From Flaveria trinervia (Eukaryota; Streptophyta; Magnoliopsida; Asterales; Asteraceae): 64,000 nt of DNA. Positions 1 to 11,354 of the stretch are shown here, piece after piece. Position 1 is the stretch's first letter. Each line of letters starts with the position of its first letter. Made by a program: the position numbers and the translations under genes. Where the stretch lies: NCBI GenBank assembly GCA_025506515.1, contig CM046451.1, forward strand, positions 51,515,214 to 51,579,213, read 5' to 3'. The notes below the pieces were generated by a model. It had not been told where the DNA came from and searched no databases. It worked only from the letters and a program-made list of their open reading frames with translations.

Positions 1-121
1 AGATTTGTTAGTTTTTACTGATTAGATTTGTCGTTCAACAGCAGTCGATTAGATTAACTCGTATCTATATTCAAATCAATTAAATAGCAGATCCTGTTGA
101 TCATTCTCATCAATTAACATC

Positions 122-3100
122 ATGAGCAACTTCAGTGGATCATCTTACCAACCACCAAAGTTGGAACAAAAGAAGATTTCAAATCCTAGAAAATCAAGTT
201 CAGGAATCATGTGAACTACACAGATTCTGACTTGTGCGAGTCCATCACTGAAGGTCCTTATATTCCACCCACCCTTGGGCTGGTTTATAATGATAAAAAT
301 CAACCAATCAGTACCAAAAATCTATCGCCTGATTCTATCAAAAAGGTCAAAGTTGATATCAAAGCATACAGTTTTCTTAGTATGGCTTTACCTGAAGAGA
401 TATTGATCAGGTTTGAGAACTACAAAACAACAAACTCCTTGTGGAAGATACTTCATACTCTCTGCGAAGGGAGTGATGAGATCAAAAGCATAAGGAGAGA
501 CACCCTCGGGTCATAATATGAAACATCTCATCATATTAAGGGTGAATCAATTCCTTAACAACTTCATAGATTCATGCAGTTGGTAACTGAGATGAATATT
601 TTGGAGTTGAAATATACCAATGAGGAATAAACAAGAAAATGCTCCATACATTGCCAGAAAGTTGGAAGCAAATAGTATCCATGTTCAAGAATACCAAAAA
701 TCTTAAGTCAACTGGTCTAGATACACTGGTTGCAAAAGTAGAAGCTCTTGAAATGGATGAAAAATCAAGAAACAAGTGTGAGAACCCATGTCTCACCTTA
801 TCACTTCAATGATACAAATAATGCTGGAAGTGCATTTATTTCAAACAATGAAAGTGATAACTCTTGTGCTTTGAGTGATAATGAGGAGGAAGTTAGCTTT
901 TATGCTTCTAAACCCTCAAAGAAATCATCTTAAAGTAAAAATCAAAAGGATAAAGGAAGAACTGCTGAAAGAAAAGATACAACTGTAGCAGCAACAAAGT
1001 CTTCATAATCAAACAATCAGTCAGAACCAATCACTGTGATATTGGATTCTGAAGAAAAAAAAAGCAGCCTTTGTAGCTTTTAGTTCTAGTTTTCAAGCAT
1101 ATCTAGGAAGCTCTCTAATGTCAGCAAATATCTGCCAACAAGACTTAGAAGAATTACATCCTGATGTAGTGGAAGAAATGGACCTACAATGGCAGATGGC
1201 AATGATTGCTTATAGAGCAAAGCAATATCTCAGGAGAAACAAGAACTTGGCAGTAGCCAGTAAAACATCAAAGATTGGTGTTGACAAATCAAAGATAAGA
1301 TACTTCAAGTGCAATCTCTATGGACATTTCTCTAGAGAATGTAATCAACAGTCATATCCAAAGATAAGACAACATCAGCAACATCAGCAACATCAGCAGA
1401 ACCTCATCAACAATCAAACTCTCAAAGATCTCTGCATAGAAAATCTCAACTGATCAATACATCCCCAACAGCCACCAGTGAATCAGCTGGACCAAGCAAC
1501 TCAGAAGAGTCAGGGCTGATCATACTTCAAGATGGAACGTGTGACTGGGGTATGTATAAAAAGAAGTCTTGGAAGAGAATCAAGCATTGATGGCTCATAT
1601 GGAACACAAAGTTCCTCCAATGGCCAGAGAGGAAAAAAAAGGTTGTGTTCATCAACATGTGTTGAGGAAGTTGAACGTTATATAGTCCATGCTCAACAGT
1701 TGGCTGACAAAGTAAAAGAAACTATGATTTTGAATGAATCCCATGTTAGAGAACATAAATTGTATCAAATCAAAAATAACTCTTTGCAAAAGGATTTAGA
1801 AAAATTTGTTTCTGAAAACTATAGCCTAAAAGCCCAAGTTGAGCATCTGACCACTTCCGTAACAAAATCCATGGCTGATCATGCTTCAACTGAAGTGAAA
1901 CTTTAGAAGTTACAATTATCATCTCAGCAATATGAGAAGCTGTTAAATTCTCATATTGAATCAAAAAACAGGTAAGGGTTGGGTTATAATATTGTTGCAC
2001 CACCTATAAATGATAATTACACATCTCTACCTGAAAAAATGACCAACACTCTGTCAAATCATTTTGTGCGTAGTACCAACATTGAACAGAATCAACTAAA
2101 ATCAAGATTAACAATAAAGCTGAGGTGAGTGAAGCTGAATCCTCTAAATTAGAATCTTTAAATCAAAATGATTTAGAATTTGATTATGATAATTGTGATG
2201 ACTTGGATGATTTTGATGAACCTAATGTTGATCAAAAGAACATTGGTAAGAATGTTCATATTAAAACCGCTATTCCAAAAATGCTTGAAGAATCAAAGCT
2301 GCAATATCCTCCAAAGCAGAGAAACATGTATTTTTTCCCATGCAGATAAAGGTAAGAAGAAACAAGTATCAACTAAACAAAAGAAAAATTCTTCAGTAAA
2401 AGCTCTACGGAAAGCAAAGTCTGCTGAGTCCGTAGAACTTCTGCGGAAGAAGAAAGTCGAATCTACGGATGAGGTACCAAAAAGTGAAGCTGTTAACAAA
2501 TAAAAGATGTTGAATCTCAAGCAACAAAAGTCATCAAAGGACAAGAAAGATTCAATTGATGATACTTCAAAGAATAGCAAGAACAAATCAAATTCTTCAA
2601 AAGAGGAAACGAAGGCTCCCAAACTGAACAAGAAAAAGAAGAAAGATGAGCCTGAAGAAGAATCTCAAGAAATGTATTGCAAGTGGTGTGATATGACAAA
2701 TCACAATACAGAAGATTGCTACTTCAGCAGTTACTGTTCCATATGCAATATGAACAATCACATGACTTCAGAGTGTTACTTCAACAAATTCTATGCTATT
2801 TGCAACAAAAATAATCATTCAACTCAGGAATGTTATTTTAACAAAAAGAACAAAAGCAAAAGCACAAAGAAGACAAAAACTGATTTGACAGAATCAGACT
2901 CTCAATCTACTAAGAGTCAAGATGATTCGAAGTAAAAGAAGGTAAATCAAAAGCAAAAGTCAAAACCAAAGCATAAATCTTCTGAAGATCCTAAATCAGT
3001 GAAGAAAACAACATCAAGCCAATCCAAAACACCTCACAAAAAGGTGGACTTAACATAGATGAAGTCAATCATTAGTGATAATTTCTTTGATGATTTTGAA

Positions 3101-3404
3101 AAGGGATCACATGTGTCACAATCAAAAGCAAAATATGATGAAACCTTCAAAAGTGTAGGTTCATCTTCTAAATCAAAATATCAACCAAAGAAAGATAAGG
3201 TGAAGGAAAAATCAATTAAGAAAGAAGACTCCAAAGCTTCTGCATCAGCTTCAATAGAATCATCCTCACCACCATCAAATCAAAATGAATCTACTAGGTA
3301 TGAAACTAATACTGAAACTTCAAGATTTGTTCATGAAGGAGTAACAATTTTAGACACTGATGACAAACACAAGATCATTAAGACTTGGGTTGTCAATTCT
3401 AACT
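122..3404 (+). pseudogene. gag: Copia I gag with long zinc-knuckle-rich hinge (broken)
   Basis: The likely start is the ATG at 122, after an AT-rich leader. The Gag core reads in pieces (211-516, 748-933, 1118-1453). It includes the stretch ALPEEILIRFENYKTTNSLW, typical of plant copia Gag, which would form the capsid-like shell that packages the RNA. A first zinc knuckle near 1300-1342 reads YFKCNLYGHFSREC, so its first cysteine is lost. A Lys/Ser/Asp-rich hinge follows (1532-3404), with a coiled-coil-like stretch near 1700-1906 and three further knuckles at 2678-2833. At least five stops or frameshifts separate the pieces. Assignment to Gag is firm; exact boundaries are not. Confidence 0.8.
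2678..2833 (+). other. Tandem triple CCHC zinc-knuckle array in Copia I Gag hinge
   Basis: Three knuckles of the form CX2CX4HX4C follow one another with linkers of only a few residues: CKWCDMTNHNTEDC, then CSICNMNNHMTSEC, then YAICNKNNHSTQEC, where the first Cys has become Tyr. The repeated linker CYF(N/S) indicates in-frame duplication of one module of about 19 codons. Such knuckles bind RNA in retroelement Gag proteins. Copia II and III carry only a single knuckle in the matching hinge. Confidence 0.85.
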
Positions 3405-3435
3405 GATTTATTTCTGAAAGCAGGAACAATAATGG

Positions 3436-4660
3436 AGAGCTGACAACAAGTGGTATGTTGACAGTGGTTGTTCCAGGCATATGACAGGAAACTGTTCACT
3501 TCTTCATGACTTCAAACATAAAAATGCTTCTTATATGGCATTTGGTGGGGATAAAAAGGGAGGTAAAATTGTTGGTGAAGGAATGATAACAAATGGTGTG
3601 CTCAAATTTGAGAAAGTAAATTATTGTGAAAGTTTACATTATAATTTACTAAGTGTGTCTCAAATTTATGATCAAAATTATACCACATTGTTTGATAATA
3701 CTAATTGTTACATTTTTAAGCCAGGATTTAATGTTCCAGAAGAATGGATCCTCCTCAAAGCAACAAGAAAAGGAAACACTTATATTTTGGATATGAACAA
3801 CACATCTCTCAAAATAATAAAACATGCATTCTATCTAAGCTATGAGAAGATGTATCTCAATTATGGCATAGAAGGCTTGTCCATTCTAACATGAAGAACA
3901 TGAATAAATTGGTGAAAAATGACCTGGTCATTGGATTGCCAAACAAAGAGTTTCATTGCTCAACTCAATGTTCATCTTGTTACAAAGGAAAACAACATAG
4001 AGTGTCACATAAATCCAATATTATCAATACTAATACTACACCACTCAAATTGCTTCACATGGATCTGTTTGGTCCAACCAATTTGATGGGCATTAGAAAA
4101 AGGCAATATTGTTTGGTGATAATTGATGATTACACAATATTCACATGGGTGTTTTTCTTAAACAAAAAAATGAAACATTAGAAACATTAATGGACTTTGT
4201 GATCAAGATTGAGAATCAACTTGATACAAAAGTTAAAATTCTTAGGAGTGAAAATGGTACTGAATTTGTCAATTTTGAACTATATTCCTTTTGTAGGAGC
4301 AAAGGTATTGGAAGGCAATTCAGTGCACCAAGAAGTCCACAATAAAATGGAGTTGCTGAAAGAAGAAACCGAACTCTCATTGAAGCAGCCAGAACAATGT
4401 TAGCTCATTCACAATTGCCCATCAAATTTTGGGCTAAGGCTGTGAATACTGCGTGCAATGTTCAAAACAAAACATTAATTGTCAAAGAACATAACAAAAC
4501 TCCTTATGAGCTCTTGTTTAAAAGATAACCATACATATGATATCTTAAAGTCTTTGGATGTCATATATTTGTTTTAAACATAAAAGAGTCATTGGGAAAA
4601 TTTTCAGAAAAAGCTTTTGATGGTTTCTTTGTTGGATACTCTTCAGCATCTAAATCATAT
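3436..4660 (+). pseudogene. pol: Copia I protease and integrase (broken)
   Basis: The aspartic protease motif WYVDSGCSRHMTG lies at 3451-3489 with the catalytic DSG at 3460-3468. The integrase HHCC zinc domain spans about 3860-3990 and ends in CSSCYKGKQHRVSH. The core begins at LLHMDLFGPTN near 4055. The second catalytic Asp is replaced by Glu (RSENGTEF, codon 4250-4252), and a TAA stop at 4342-4344 replaces the Gln of the usual PQQNG. The frame then continues with NGVAERRNRTLIEAARTML. Frameshifts occur near 3890 and 4170. Protease cleaves the polyprotein and integrase inserts the cDNA; neither could work from this copy. Confidence 0.85.
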
Positions 4661-5450
4661 AGGGTTTATATTCCACAACATAACATTATGGAAGAAACTC
4701 CTAATGTATCCTTTGATGAATCTGTATTTACTAAGTCTGTTAAAGGTTCATCATGGTTGTTTGACATAGATGCTCTAACTATATCATTTAACTATGATCA
4801 TTTGAACACTAAAGGATCTGATGAAGTATGTTATCCATTTGTTCTACCTCATATGACTGAAGTAACATTATTTGCTGATCCTCCAAGGATTCACCCATAC
4901 TTGGGTGGAAACACATCAGCAGCAGCTGCAAACACTACATATGGAAATGAACATGATGCATCCGGAGATGTGAATGCTATCCCTTCAACAGATGCATGCT
5001 CTTAAGTGAATACAACAAATATTGAAAATGTTTCTAGAGAACTTCCTGTAACTCCTACTGAAGAGCAAAATGATTCCGGAGAAGTTCCTGTAACTCCTAC
5101 GAAAGAGCAAACCAATACTAGAGATGCTTCTACAGCCCATACAGAAGACACTCATGACCCTTCACCTCATGTTGAACATTTTCACTATTTCTTAAACTCT
5201 CAACCTGGGTTGGATCAGTCTAAGGCAATGGAAATGACTAACCTGGAATCATCTATACCAGTTGAATCAACTGCACCAATGAGAATCCATAAGACTCATC
5301 GAGTCAACAACATCATTGGAGATCTTACAAAGAGAACTACAAGGGGTCAAAGTGATACTGCTAACTTTTGTCTCTTTAGTTGTTTTCTTTCTCAAGTGGT
5401 CCCTCCAAACATCATTGTTGCTTTAAAAGACAAAAGTTGGATTGAATCTA
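4661..5450 (+). pseudogene. Copia I integrase C-terminus and Ser/Thr-rich linker to RT
   Basis: The stretch FSEKAFDGFFVGYSSASKSY near 4597 is the conserved end of copia integrase. It is followed by a low-complexity Thr/Pro/Glu-rich linker with a short internal repeat, REL/GEVPVTPTEEQ, near 5040-5110. A TAA stop at 5003-5005 interrupts it. The linker has no enzymatic motif and joins integrase to RT in the polyprotein. Confidence 0.7.
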
Positions 5451-6330
5451 TGCAAGAAGAGCTTCAAGAATTTAGAAAGCAAAAGGTATGGTCTCTAGTT
5501 GATTTGCCTAAAGGATAACATCCTATTGGCACAAGGTGGCTATTCAAAAACAAACTGGATGATAGAGGGATTATCGTAAGAAACAAAGCAAGGTTGATTG
5601 CACAAGGATAGACACAAGAAAAAGGAATAGATTATGATGAAGTTTTTGAACCAGTTGCAAGAATTAAGGCAATAAGAGTGTTTCTAGCTTATGCATCATA
5701 TAAGAACTTCACTGTGTATCAGATGGATGTCAAGTGTGCATTCCTATATGGGAAGATTGATGAGGAAGTTTATGTGTCACAACCCCCTGGTTTTGAAGAT
5801 CCTCATTATCCCCATAGGGTATACAAACTAGATAAAGCCTTGTATGGTCTTCATCAAGCACTAAGAAAGTGGTATGAAACACTATCATCTTTCTTCCTCA
5901 AGCATGGCTACAAAATAGGAACCATTGATCAGACACTCTTTCTCAAAAAAGAACATCAAGATCTCTTAGTTGTTCAATATATGTTGATGACGTCATATTT
6001 GGCTCAACTAATAAAAGATTGTGTGTAAATTTCGAAGAGCTGATGAAATATGAATTTCAGATGAGTTCAATGGGTGAATTAACCTTCTTTCTTGCTCTTC
6101 GAGTTCATCAAAAACCAAATGGTATATTTATCAATCAAGAAAAATACATACATTAAATTCTGAAGAAATACAATCTTGCTGAAGTATCCTCATGCAAAAC
6201 ACCAGCATCAACAATTGACAAGATTATTCCTGATCCTTCAGAAAAATCTATTGATCAAAAATTATATAGATCAATGATAGGTTCACTTATGTATCTAACT
6301 GCCAGTAGACCTGATATTATGTTTGTTGTG
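5451..6330 (+). pseudogene. pol: Copia I reverse transcriptase (broken)
   Basis: Copia RT blocks are clear: SWIESMQEELQEF near 5438, then KNKARLIAQG, YQMDVKCAFLYGKIDEEVYV at about 5717-5776, and VYKLDKALYGLHQA. The active site YVDD is present near 5979-5990, but a small indel just before it puts it out of frame with the upstream part. Stops lie at 5516-5518, about 5609 and 6156. In the intact family RT copies the element RNA into cDNA in the cytoplasm; here it is dead. Confidence 0.85.
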
Positions 6331-6920
6331 TGTGTGTGCTAGGTACTAATCTGATCCAAAGGAGTCTCATCTAAATGTCGTAAAAAGGATCTTCAGATAC
6401 GTCAAAGGAAAACTAGGACTTGGTCTTTGGTATCCAAAGGATGGAGACTTTACACTCTACTCATACTCAGACAGTGACTATGGTGGATGTAACAGTAACA
6501 GAAAATCAACAACTGGTGGATGTCAATTCATCAGACCAAGGCTAGTATCACGGCAGTGCAAGAAACAAACCAATGTATCTGTATCCGTAGCTGAGGCTGA
6601 GTACATAGCTACTTACACTGGTTGCTCTCAAGTCCTTTGGTTGCAAAACCAATTGCTTGACTATGGTTACAACTTCTTTCAAACTTCAATTTATATAGAC
6701 CATTCTGCTGCTATGTTTATATCTGTTAATCCTGTGCAACATAGTAAAACAAAACATATGGAGATAAGATATCATTTTTTGAGAGATTGCTTATAAAATG
6801 GTTGGATTAAGTTAGTCAAAGTGGATACAATAAATCAGCTTCCTGAGTTATTCACTAAAGCCTTTGATTCAGTCAGATTTAATTTTCTGGTTGAGTCTTT
6901 AGGCATGATTAACTTAGATT
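6331..6920 (+). pseudogene. pol: Copia I RNase H (broken)
   Basis: The RNase H landmarks are YSDSDYGG near 6467, the AEAEYIA motif near 6590-6610 and SKTKHMEIRYHFLRDC at about 6743-6790. The last of these is the usual C-terminal signature of plant copia pol. A TAA stop follows it, and further stops lie upstream. RNase H removes the RNA strand during cDNA synthesis. The usual end of pol, GMINLD, falls near 6903-6919. Confidence 0.8.
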
Positions 6921-7781
6921 AATCAATTTAAACAAACAAAATAATGTGTGTAATGATGCTTCAGCATGACATATGCATGGGAAATGATAGTACACTATGC
7001 TTATTCCTGAATTCATAAATAACAATAAATCTAAGCAAGTTTCTTGATGTGTGAGTAGATTCATCTTACGTGGAAACTACACTGAGTGCATGCCAAACAT
7101 AATGCTAGGTGATTGTTTATGGGAAACCTCATTTTGAGAATACAAAGTGAGTCTTATTCTGATGTGACCAAATCACTCATCTAAACACACTATGTACCAA
7201 CACTTTATATATCTATCTTTGCAAATCATACTGCCTCTGTTTTGTGTGAATAAAGACCTGGGTGTATGATCACCATACTGAATTTCAGTTACAAAAGGTG
7301 AAAAGATCATGATCCTCATCATCCCTCTATTTTGGGTGAAAAAGACCTGGGTTAAAGGCACCTTTGTTTTACATGAGTAAAGACCTAGTGACCTGATGAT
7401 GATCATATCTAAGCTCTCAAAAGAACCTATGTGATCAATTGTATATTAATCTAGAGCTTCTACATCATTGCATTAGTGAGATGCCAACTGCATCTCAAGA
7501 TAGAACTTATAACTTAAAGCACATAGTCCTTAAGCGTGAAAAAATGATGATTTGACTTGCAAAGGGTGACAAAATTTTTGTGAGTCAAATGTGAAACCAT
7601 AACCGTTATTTCCAAATCAATTTGCAATCATGATAAACATCATGCCTAGTTGATACATGAGCTCTTGTATGGATTTAAGAGTACAATATACTTGCAATCA
7701 GAACTTTGTTCAGGTATCTATTCAACAAAAATAAGATCAAGCTTTAATTCACATTGGAAATCTACAATTTAGGGGGAGTAT
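6921..7781 (+). other. Copia I 3' non-coding region and polypurine tract
   Basis: No coding potential was seen. Three degenerate copies of a 30-bp unit ending in AAAGACCTGGGT lie at 7235-7264, 7324-7353 and 7361-7390. The region ends in a purine tract at 7771-7781, directly before the LTR. This is the plus-strand primer site used in reverse transcription. Confidence 0.75.
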
Positions 7782-8180
7782 TGTTAGGTATTCTACCTTT
7801 GAAGAAATTGAAGATTTCAATATTATTAAAGTTGAAGACTTGAAGCACGAAATTAACAAAAATATTAGTCTAGGGTTTATATTGTAATTAGTTTTATTGC
7901 TAGACTAGTATAAATATTAGCACATATTATCATTGTAAAGTGTGAATAATTCACCACTTGTTAGGGTGAATTAGGTCCATCACCAACAACATCATATCAT
8001 CATCCTTCATGGATGATGATTTCAACAATATATCAATAAACATCAAACTTTAAACACGTTTGTGTTCTTCATTATGTTCATCATTATTATTGTTTAGCAT
8101 CTAATCATTCAAGTTTTATTATCATCAATATGAATCCTAAGATCCAAGCTCATTGTTCCTGCTCATATCGGGAACACACA
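7782..8180 (+). repeat. LTR shared by Copia I and the following short unit (399 bp)
   Basis: It begins TGTTAGGTATTC directly after the purine tract and ends GGAACACACA, giving TG...CA ends. A primer site, TGGTATCAGAGCC, follows at 8183-8195. It therefore works as the 3' LTR of Copia I and as the 5' LTR of the next unit. It is clearly homologous to 9083-9463, differing by small indels and substitutions. Confidence 0.9.
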
Positions 8181-8182
8181 AT

Positions 8183-8195
8183 TGGTATCAGAGCC
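8183..8195 (+). other. Primer binding site (initiator-Met tRNA type)
   Basis: TGGTATCAGAGCC starts 2 bp after the LTR end. This is the common plant primer site complementary to the 3' end of initiator tRNA-Met. Confidence 0.9.
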
Positions 8196-9082
8196 GGAGT
8201 TGCTGGATTCATATTGATTTTGATGAGATTTCTTAGTTAGATTGCTGAAATTATTGAAGATCTGAAGAAAGCAATTCAACAATCAATTCAACAATAATAT
8301 TTGTGGCTGCGGATTAGGGATGCTTCCGAACAAAATGTGGCTGCTGATTTTGTGATGCAAATTAGGGTTGCAGCTCCAGAATAAGAGGTTTACGTAAGTG
8401 GCCTTTGCGACCACATTAGGGACACCCTAACTAGGGCTGCTGAACAAAGTGATGCGGCCGAATGGGGCTGCCAAATAAGGCTGCCGAATGTAGGCTGCAA
8501 TGTGCAACTACCAAAGGTGTCTCTTGCGAATCAAGGAAGCTGCCGAAGGCAGCTCTTGCAAACCAAATAGGGCTACCGATTAGGGGCTGCCGATTAGGGT
8601 TTTATGCTTATTAGGGTTAAGGCTGAAATGGGATGCCCTAATTAGGGTTTGCCGAATAAGAGGCTCCAATAAGTGGCCTTTGCAGCCACATTAGGGACGC
8701 CCTAATCTGGGTTGCCGAACCAAAGTGAAATTGGCGGCCACATTAGGGATTCCGAATTAGGGTTTGCAACCTAGGGTTGCAAATGGGTTCGTGAACACCA
8801 TTGGGTTTGTTACTTGGGCTCCATCATTAAACAAAAACATTAGTTGGACTTGGGCTCAAGTGTTGAAGATTGGGCTTATGATCAACAAAACAAAATTGGG
8901 GTTCGTATTCAGGCTCTCATCAACAAAAACAAGTGACATTGAGTTACATAATATAGTTGTACCAAAGTATTGAAGACCTCGCTTCTGCATCAATAACAAA
9001 TTTCTTGACGTTGGACAACTATTCAACAAAAACAAGATCAAGATTCAATTCACATTGGATATCTACAATTTAAAGAGAGTAA
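8196..9082 (+). other. Non-coding core of the short LTR unit with direct repeats
   Basis: There is no credible gene. A direct repeat of about 72 bp occurs at 8380-8451 and 8655-8727; it begins AATAAGAGG and contains GTGGCCTTTGC and CACATTAGGGAC. The words GGCTGCCGAAT and ATTAGGGTT recur between the copies. A purine tract at 9069-9082 precedes the last LTR. Confidence 0.7.
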
Positions 9083-9463
9083 TGTTGGGTATTCTACCTT
9101 TGATGAAATTGAAGTTGAAGACTTGAAGCACAAAATCAATAAAAATATTAGTCTAGGGTTTATATTGTAATTATTTTCATTACTACACTAATATAAATAT
9201 TAGCACATATTATCATTGTAAAGGGTGAATAATCAACCACTTGTTAGGGTGAATTAGGTCCGTCACCAACAACATCATATCATCATCCTTCATGCATGAT
9301 GATTTCAACAATATATCAATAAACATTAAACTTTAAACATGTTTGTGTTCTTCATCATCTTCATCATTATTATAGTTTAGCATCTAATCATTCAAGTTTT
9401 ATTATCATCAATATGAATCCTAAGATCCAAGCTCATTGTTCCCATTCATACCAAGAACACACA
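9083..9463 (+). repeat. Second LTR of the short unit (381 bp)
   Basis: It begins TGTTGGGTATTC and ends AGAACACACA, and aligns throughout to 7782-8180. Sequence after it switches at once to antisense gypsy gag/protease, so the Copia array inserted into Gypsy A. The matching target duplication would lie beside the 5' LTR outside the window. Confidence 0.9.
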
Positions 9464-10050
9464 AGTTCCATGTCACAACCCTCTATCATCTCAGAAATCC
9501 TGGTAGACTTGCCTATGACAGTTTCTACATCAAAGGGCGCATTAACACGTCTACTACTAACAGGAAACTTAGCACATAAAGCAGCAGAAATAAAACTTTT
9601 ACCGTCACCCGAATCAAATAACACAGAAGCTAAAGTTTGGTTCCCTAGAAACGTCCCGGTCACAACATCAGTGTCCATCCTAGCTTCCTCCTGTGTCATA
9701 GTGAATGCCCTAGCACTCGCCCTCGGTCCTTCACTCCCCGTCTTCTTCACCCCGGAACCCTCAGCCCTCGGCTTCTTATAATCCCTACTTACGTGGCCCT
9801 CCACGCCACTGTTAAAGCACCGGACCATGCGACAGTCCCTTGCCATGTGCCCCACCTTCCAACATTTGAAGCACAAGTTCAACCCTAGCCAGCACTCCCC
9901 ACTATGTTCTTTTCCACACCTACCACACTTCTTCAAACCCGCACCCGATGCGACCACACGGCGGTCGCCCACCCATGCCTTCTTATTACCCGTCGAGGCA
10001 TCACCCCGACCAAACCTCTTCCCATGTTGCTCCGATTACCACCACCCTTC
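9464..10050 (-). pseudogene. gag-pro: Gypsy A gag C-terminus (zinc knuckles) and protease start
   Basis: The minus-strand protein has an intact knuckle, CFKCWKVGHMARDC, preceded by a CGRCGKEHSGEC element and followed by a degenerate second knuckle (CFNSGVEGHVSRDY). The gag-protease junction GTFLGNQTLASVLFDSG carries the protease DSG. The frame is continuous here, with no intron, unlike Gypsy C. The Copia array truncates it about 40 residues after the DSG. Gag binds the RNA and protease processes the polyprotein. Confidence 0.85.
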
Positions 10051-11000
10051 TATTGGATCTTATATGCCCAAGACACATATAAGATTGATGTGGTTAGTAA
10101 GTTATGATCCAAGTCAGGTCATACCCAATAACAAGTTATACAAACACCATCAAATATTTGTTTAATGATAGGATCATGCAACAAATATAGACACCTAATT
10201 TAGAAAATTGGTTTTCTAAATATTGCTTTTGTGTTAAGACAAAATTATATGGATGATTTTGTTCAAGAGAGATTTATTTGTTTCATTATTTAAAATGGTT
10301 AGATAATGACTTATAAAAGAGTGTTGTGTTATAAAATTACAACTAGGTTTTAATTTTATAACATGAATTAATAAAAGAGTGCAACTAATACAAAATAAAA
10401 AGTGTAGGAAACCCATTTTATTTGAAAGTTGCGGCCGCCCAAGGGGCATTGGGAGACCCCCTTTTTGTCTTGGTTCTTGTATGACTTAACTTATGCAACA
10501 CACCATAATCAACTCTCCTAAGACTCTCTCTCACACACACTAGAAACTCTCTCAACTTGGCTGCATAATTTCGAGCTTCGAGCAGAAATATTGGGGTTGA
10601 AAATTCGAGTTCAAGTGAAGCAAAAGAAGAGGTTCTTTTGGGTGTAGCAACCTAACAAGCAAGGTGATTGAAGGGCTTGGGGTATCACGGATTTGAGGCC
10701 TTCTCTTTTGAAGACTAGTCACTCAAAAGCATCATCATCTTCATCTATTTCGATCTTGTTTTGCTGCTGCAAGGTAGTTTATGGCAGCTTCTTTATGGCT
10801 GTCCATAATGCTAGTTTTTTTTGTTTTCATTGTTTGTCTATTCACATAAATGATCCTTGTATAATGGGTTTGTTTTATACACTAATATGGTCACCTAAGA
10901 ACATATTTTCTGCTTATAAACAAGTTTATAAAGCTATATTTACATCCGCTGCATTTTCAGAAAGTTTGAATGGTTAAACTATGTTTTAGTGTTCTAACAA
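10051..11000 (+). repeat. Solo LTR of the Copia IV family (about 950 bp)
   Basis: The start (TTGGATCTTATATGCCCAAG) and the end (TTTCAGAAAGTTTGAATGG..TTCTAACA) match the reverse complement of the Copia IV LTRs. The unit is therefore a plus-strand LTR of that family with no internal region. The 7-bp word ACCCTTC occurs at both edges (10044-10050 and 11001-11007), as expected around an insertion, although copia normally makes 5 bp. It sits inside Gypsy A gag. The short ORFs inside are not credible. Confidence 0.85.
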
Positions 11001-11354
11001 ACCCTTCACCTTCTTGCTACCTTGAGTCACCACCACCGTTCTCTCATTATACAGTCTCCCCGCCAAATCCACTGCCGACCTAAACGTGCTCGGTCGGGCA
11101 GCAATTATGTGCTTGCAAATATCCGCCGGCAAACCCTGAATATACCTATTGATCTTTCGAGACAGAGGTGTCACCTGATCCGGCACGAGGCGTGCCATTT
11201 CGTTGAACTTCGTGGTGTACTACTGACGTGTCATGGTTTTTGCCTCTAGTTTTAGGAGCTCTCTCTCAACTTTATCCATTTCTGTATAAGGACAAAACTC
11301 CATGATCACCAACTTTTTCAGTTCAGACCATCTCATTCTCCCAATGGCCATGCT
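11001..11354 (-). pseudogene. gag: Gypsy A gag, middle part
   Basis: The minus-strand product includes GRMRWSELKKLVIMEFCPY, then MDKVERELLKLEAKTM and ARLVPDQVTPLSRKINRYIQ. This is the retrotransposon-gag region seen again in Gypsy D (59700-59950). A TAG stop lies near 11221. A solo LTR at each end separates it from the rest of gag. Confidence 0.85.

Larger units (their letters stand above)
1..8180 (+). mobile_element. Copia I: decayed Ty1/copia element, 5' LTR outside the window
   Basis: The order Gag, protease, integrase, RT, RNase H on the plus strand is the Ty1/copia order. The internal region ends in a purine tract at 7771-7781 followed by an LTR at 7782-8180. The window opens in the 5' leader, so the 5' LTR lies upstream. 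Every domain is broken by stops or shifts, so this copy cannot make an intact polyprotein. It has no third ORF after RNase H, unlike Copia II and III. Its 3' LTR is shared with the short unit that follows. Confidence 0.9.
7782..9463 (+). mobile_element. Short non-coding LTR unit sharing Copia I's LTR
   Basis: The unit runs LTR (7782-8180), initiator-Met-type primer site (8183-8195), about 880 bp without an ORF, purine tract (9069-9082), LTR (9083-9463). The last ~60 bp before the second LTR match the end of Copia I's internal region (7720-7781), so the unit belongs to the same family. It is either a non-autonomous deletion derivative or the product of LTR-LTR recombination with Copia I. It makes no protein and would depend on enzymes of complete relatives. 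Confidence 0.8.

Noticed and set aside
8560..8780. Telomere-like ATTAGGGTT words
   Set aside because: They are scattered, not tandem, and only resemble TTTAGGG. They lie in the core of an LTR unit.
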